64,000 bases of DNA from Aeromonas jandaei. Its GTDB lineage: Bacteria > Pseudomonadota > Gammaproteobacteria > Enterobacterales > Aeromonadaceae. The DNA is taken from the NCBI RefSeq assembly GCF_037890695.1, contig NZ_CP149571.1, positions 872,001 through 936,000 on the forward strand. The letters run 5' to 3'. Shown piece by piece: positions 59,178 through 64,000 of the stretch. Numbering within the stretch: position 1 is the first letter of the stretch; each line of letters opens with the position of its first letter. The notes below the pieces were generated by a model. That model saw only the letters and a list, made by a program, of their open reading frames with translations. It was not told the origin of the DNA and ran no database searches. Made by a program: the position numbers and the translations under genes.

Positions 59178-59197
59178 GAGGCGCCTTGTGGCGCCTC
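59178..59197 (-). terminator. Terminator of the acetoacetyl-CoA synthetase gene
   Basis: Minus strand GAGGCGCC-ACAA-GGCGCCTC then TCTTTTGCC, 21 nt after the stop. Confidence 0.75.
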
Positions 59198-59217
59198 CGA
59201 TGGATGTGAGTTTGTTA

Positions 59218-61155
<1,938 letters not shown>

Positions 61156-61235
61156 GAGTAATCCCTGACTTCATGTATCTACCGGCAGTGTATTGAATTG
61201 TTTTTGATTTGTTAACGGTTGGTTCTCTGTTGATA

Positions 61236-61263
61236 ACAAACACGTTTGTAACGTATGCGTTAC
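61236..61263. promoter_or_regulatory. Two overlapping palindromes between the acetoacetyl-CoA synthetase gene and pepQ
   Basis: ACAAAC-AC-GTTTGT (61236-61249) and GTAACG-TATG-CGTTAC (61248-61263) are both perfect and share two bases. They sit in the 191-bp divergent promoter region, so a dimeric (TetR- or LacI-type) regulator may bind there. The first is similar to, but 2 nt tighter than, the palindrome upstream of fadB. Confidence 0.5.
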
Positions 61264-61346
61264 CTCACGAAGCGGCAGCTTGACGGGTCGAGCCGCCAAG
61301 CGCTTGATGTTATGCTGCAATCACATTCACCTCGGAGCAGGACGCC

Positions 61347-62669
61347 ATGAGCAGCTACAGCCAACTTTTTGCCCAGCATCTCGATACTTTGCAGCAACGC
61401 ACCCGCGATATCCTGCAGCAACAGGGACTTGGCGGGCTGGCCATCCACTCCGGCCAGACCCACCGCATCTTCCTCGATGATCAGGATTACCCGTTCAAGG
61501 TAAACCCGCACTTCAAGGCCTGGTTGCCGGTGCTGGACAATTCCCACTGCTGGCTGCTGGTGGACGGGGTGAACAAACCAATCCTGCTGTTCTATCGTCC
61601 GGCCGATTTCTGGCACAAGGTGGCGGATCTGCCCAATGCCTTCTGGGTCGAGTTCTTCGATATCCGCTTCCTGACCCGACCGGAACAAGTCGCCGATCAT
61701 CTGCCGGGCAACAAGCAGGAGTGGGCCTATCTGGGCGGTCATCTGGAAGTGGCCGAGCTGCTGGGGCTGACCCAGCCCAATCCGGAGGCAGTGCTCAACT
61801 ACCTGCACTATCACCGCGCCTACAAGACCCCCTACGAGCTGGAGTGTCTGCGCGAGGCGAACCGCATCGGTGTCCGTGGTCATATCGCGGCCAAGGACTC
61901 TTTTATGGCAGGGGCGAGCGAGTTCGAAATCAATCTGGCCTACATGAAGGCGGTCGGGCAGGGGGCCAATGAGGCGCCTTACGGCAATATCGTCGCCATC
62001 AACCGCAATGCGGCAATTCTTCACTACACCCATCTCTCGGCCGTGCGGGTGCCTGATGCCGAGCGTTACTCCTTCCTGATCGATGCGGGCGTCGATTTCC
62101 ACGGTTATGCCTCAGATATCACCCGTACCTGGGCGTGGCGCCGCGGCGAGTTTGCCGATCTCATCGCGGCGCTGGATGCGCAGCAGCAGGAGATCATCGG
62201 CGAGATCAAACCGGGTCGTCGCTACAGCGAGCTGCATCTGCAGATGCACCACAAGCTGGCGCGCCTGCTGCAAGCGACCGAGCTGGTGGATATGTCGGTG
62301 GACGAGATGATCCACACCGGGGTGACCAACGTCTTCTTCCCCCATGGTCTCGGCCACTTCCTCGGCCTGCAGGTGCACGATGCGGGTGGTTTCATGCAGG
62401 ATGAGCGCGGCACCCATCTGGCGGCTCCCGAGCAGTTCCCCTATCTGCGCTGCACCCGGGTGATGGAGGTGGGTCAAGTGTTCACTATCGAGCCCGGTCT
62501 CTACTTCATCGACAGCCTGCTGGAGCCGCTGCGTCAGGGCGAACAGGGCAAGCGAGTCAACTGGAACAAGGTGGAGGCACTGCGTCCGTTCGGCGGCATC
62601 CGCATTGAGGACAACATCGTGCTGCACGCCAACGGGGTGGAGAACATGACCAGACAAGCAGGGCTCTGA
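61347..62669 (+). CDS. pepQ: PepQ, Xaa-Pro dipeptidase (prolidase)
   Basis: 440 residues (E. coli PepQ 443). The pita-bread metal ligands are in place: [17 protein letters not shown] (two Asp), [13 protein letters not shown] (His), FTIEPGLYF (Glu) and GGIRIEDNI (Glu). Cleaves dipeptides with C-terminal Pro. AGGACGCC precedes the ATG. The stop overlaps the yigZ start (TGATG). The pepQ-yigZ-trkH order beside fadBA is the E. coli arrangement, with the acetoacetyl-CoA synthetase gene inserted. Confidence 0.96.
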   Translation: MSSYSQLFAQHLDTLQQRTRDILQQQGLGGLAIHSGQTHRIFLDDQDYPFKVNPHFKAWLPVLDNSHCWLLVDGVNKPILLFYRPADFWHKVADLPNAFWVEFFDIRFLTRPEQVADHLPGNKQEWAYLGGHLEVAELLGLTQPNPEAVLNYLHYHRAYKTPYELECLREANRIGVRGHIAAKDSFMAGASEFEINLAYMKAVGQGANEAPYGNIVAINRNAAILHYTHLSAVRVPDAERYSFLIDAGVDFHGYASDITRTWAWRRGEFADLIAALDAQQQEIIGEIKPGRRYSELHLQMHHKLARLLQATELVDMSVDEMIHTGVTNVFFPHGLGHFLGLQVHDAGGFMQDERGTHLAAPEQFPYLRCTRVMEVGQVFTIEPGLYFIDSLLEPLRQGEQGKRVNWNKVEALRPFGGIRIEDNIVLHANGVENMTRQAGL

Positions 62670-63286
62670 TGGCGGCAGCGTACTCCATTCCGGCCGCTCC
62701 ATTGGAGCTCAGCGAAGAGATCAAGAAGAGTCGTTTCATTACCCTGATTGCCCACACCCCGACCGTTGAGGCGGCCAAGGGGTGGGTCAACGAAATCAAG
62801 CGTCAACATCCGACAGCTCGCCATCACTGCTGGGCCTTTGTGGCGGGCGCACCGCAAGATAGTCAGGTCTATGGCTTCAGTGATGATGGCGAACCCTCCG
62901 GTACTGCGGGCAAGCCGATCCTGGCCCAGTTGATGGGGTCGGGGCTCGGTGAAATCTGCGCCGTGGTGGTGCGCTACTACGGTGGCATCCAGCTTGGCAC
63001 CGGTGGACTGGTCAAAGCCTATGGCGGCGGCGTGGGGGCAGCCCTCAAGCAGCTGGTGACCGAACTCAAGGTGCCGCGCACTCCTTCCTCCATTCATTGC
63101 GACTATGGCGACATGGGCGTGGTCGAGTCACTGATCAGCAGTCACAACGGCGAACTGCTGGCTGCCGATTACGGCCAGCAGGTTACCCTGCAGGTGGCGT
63201 GGGAGTCTGCAGTCTGGGCGCGGGTTGACCGCGAATTGACCGACAGAACCCATGGGCGGGTATCCCTTCAGCCTTTAGATGGCTAG
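62669..63286 (+). CDS. yigZ: YigZ, IMPACT/UPF0029 family protein
   Basis: 205 residues. [43 protein letters not shown] and [21 protein letters not shown] are signatures of the family, related to the eukaryotic translational regulator IMPACT. The function in bacteria is uncertain. Translationally coupled to pepQ. Confidence 0.95.
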   Translation: MAAAYSIPAAPLELSEEIKKSRFITLIAHTPTVEAAKGWVNEIKRQHPTARHHCWAFVAGAPQDSQVYGFSDDGEPSGTAGKPILAQLMGSGLGEICAVVVRYYGGIQLGTGGLVKAYGGGVGAALKQLVTELKVPRTPSSIHCDYGDMGVVESLISSHNGELLAADYGQQVTLQVAWESAVWARVDRELTDRTHGRVSLQPLDG

Positions 63287-63324
63287 AATCCATCGCTCTT
63301 TATCGTCTTGAAGTAGGAGCCGGA

Positions 63325-64000
63325 ATGCACACCCTGAGCATTATTCGCATCGTTGGCCTGCTGGTTGCGCTATTCAGCTCGACCATGCTGCTGCCAGCGC
63401 TGGTTGCGTTTGGTTATCGGGATGGGGGCGGCGCCGAGTTCATCAAATCTTTCCTCATGGCCCTGTTGCTCGGGGTCGCGCTCTGGTTTCCCAACCGTTA
63501 TCACAAGAAGGAGCTCAGAGCGAAAGAGGGTTTCCTCATCGTAGTGTTGTTCTGGGTGGTGCTGGGTAGCGTGGGGGCTGTGCCCTTTATTCTGAGTGAT
63601 GCCCCGCATATGTCGGTTTCCGAGGCATTCTTTGAATCTTTCTCCGGCCTGACTACCACCGGCGCCACCGTGCTGACCGGGCTGGACAATCTGCCCAAGG
63701 CGTTCCTGTTCTACCGTCAGCTGCTGCAGTGGCTGGGAGGGATGGGGATCATCGTGCTGGCGGTTGCCGTGTTGCCGCTGCTGGGTATCGGGGGCATGCA
63801 GCTCTATCGTGCCGAGATCCCGGGGCCGGTCAAGGATACCAAGGTAACGCCGCGTATCGCCGAAACGGCCAAGGCGCTCTGGTTTGTCTATGTGCTGCTG
63901 ACTTCGCTGTGTGCCCTAGCATACTGGATGGCGGGGATGACGCTGTTCGATGCCATCTGTCATTCCTTCTCAACCCTCTCCATTGGTGGCTTTTCTACTC
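63325..64000 (+). CDS. trkH: TrkH, potassium uptake channel subunit (5' part only)
   Basis: The first 225 codons, cut off by the window end. Membrane helices alternate with a P-loop, and the first selectivity-filter-like segment [15 protein letters not shown] (about 107-121) is visible, with a second beginning at [11 protein letters not shown]. TrkH imports K+ with TrkA gating. AGGAG precedes ATG 63325. Confidence 0.95.
   Translation, partial: MHTLSIIRIVGLLVALFSSTMLLPALVAFGYRDGGGAEFIKSFLMALLLGVALWFPNRYHKKELRAKEGFLIVVLFWVVLGSVGAVPFILSDAPHMSVSEAFFESFSGLTTTGATVLTGLDNLPKAFLFYRQLLQWLGGMGIIVLAVAVLPLLGIGGMQLYRAEIPGPVKDTKVTPRIAETAKALWFVYVLLTSLCALAYWMAGMTLFDAICHSFSTLSIGGFST

Overview
The window looks like a chromosomal segment of an Aeromonas species. 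The evidence is high-GC coding sequence with gammaproteobacterial gene order (ubiE-ubiJ-ubiB-tatABCD, gppA-rhlB/trxA-rho, ubiD-fre, fadBA next to pepQ-yigZ-trkH, glyQS-tag), a VolA/Aeromonas-type extracellular lipase with the VHFLGHSLGA motif, and secreted chitin-degrading proteins. I identified the organism by reading only, not by a database search.

Layout: 1-5.9 kb carries the end of ubiE, ubiJ and ubiB (ubiquinone), the Tat protein export genes, tatD and hemB. 5.9-11.1 kb is a minus-strand secreted-protein block: a GH18 chitinase preceded by a recognisable c-di-GMP-I (GEMM-I) riboswitch, then a HExxH metallopeptidase with FG-GAP-like repeats and a probable chitin-binding tail. 11.4-17.8 kb holds prlC and rsmJ, separated by a GAF-PAS-PAS-GGDEF-EAL protein and an orphan solute-binding protein. 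17.8-22.9 kb holds rof, gppA, rhlB, trxA and rho (RNA decay and transcription termination). 22.9-31.8 kb holds a secreted protein of unknown function, ubiD, fre, a PAS-GGDEF protein, ubiK, the lipase, glpG and glpE. 31.9-36.8 kb is the branched-chain amino-acid ABC transporter livKHMGF, in which livH carries an in-frame TGA where Trp is expected. 37.2-42.1 kb holds a LacI-family regulator, a PliG-type lysozyme inhibitor, a chemoreceptor fused to a hemerythrin domain, and a stand-alone EAL protein.

42.4-43.9 kb is the compositional outlier. It is AT-rich and starts beside a 165-bp inverted-repeat element that can fold like a cloverleaf. It encodes an EVE-HNH protein (the architecture of modification-dependent restriction enzymes) overlapping by 20 nt a MazG/DCTPP1-like nucleotide pyrophosphohydrolase. 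I propose this pair as a candidate anti-phage module acting on modified cytosine both in DNA and in the nucleotide pool; it is the best candidate here for an undescribed system.

44-64 kb holds glyS/glyQ, tag, a second hemerythrin chemoreceptor, an OmpA-type lipoprotein, a RidA protein, tusA, a small membrane protein, a two-component system co-encoded with a sugar-binding protein that lacks permeases, fadBA, acetoacetyl-CoA synthetase, pepQ, yigZ and the start of trkH.

Recurring themes: c-di-GMP signalling (one GGDEF-EAL, one GGDEF and one EAL protein plus the chitinase riboswitch), probable oxygen or redox sensing by two hemerythrin chemoreceptors, and signs of past recombination (3'-tail remnants after prlC and possibly ubiD, the AT-rich island, the broken livH). 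No rRNA, tRNA, CRISPR array, insertion sequence or prophage gene was seen.
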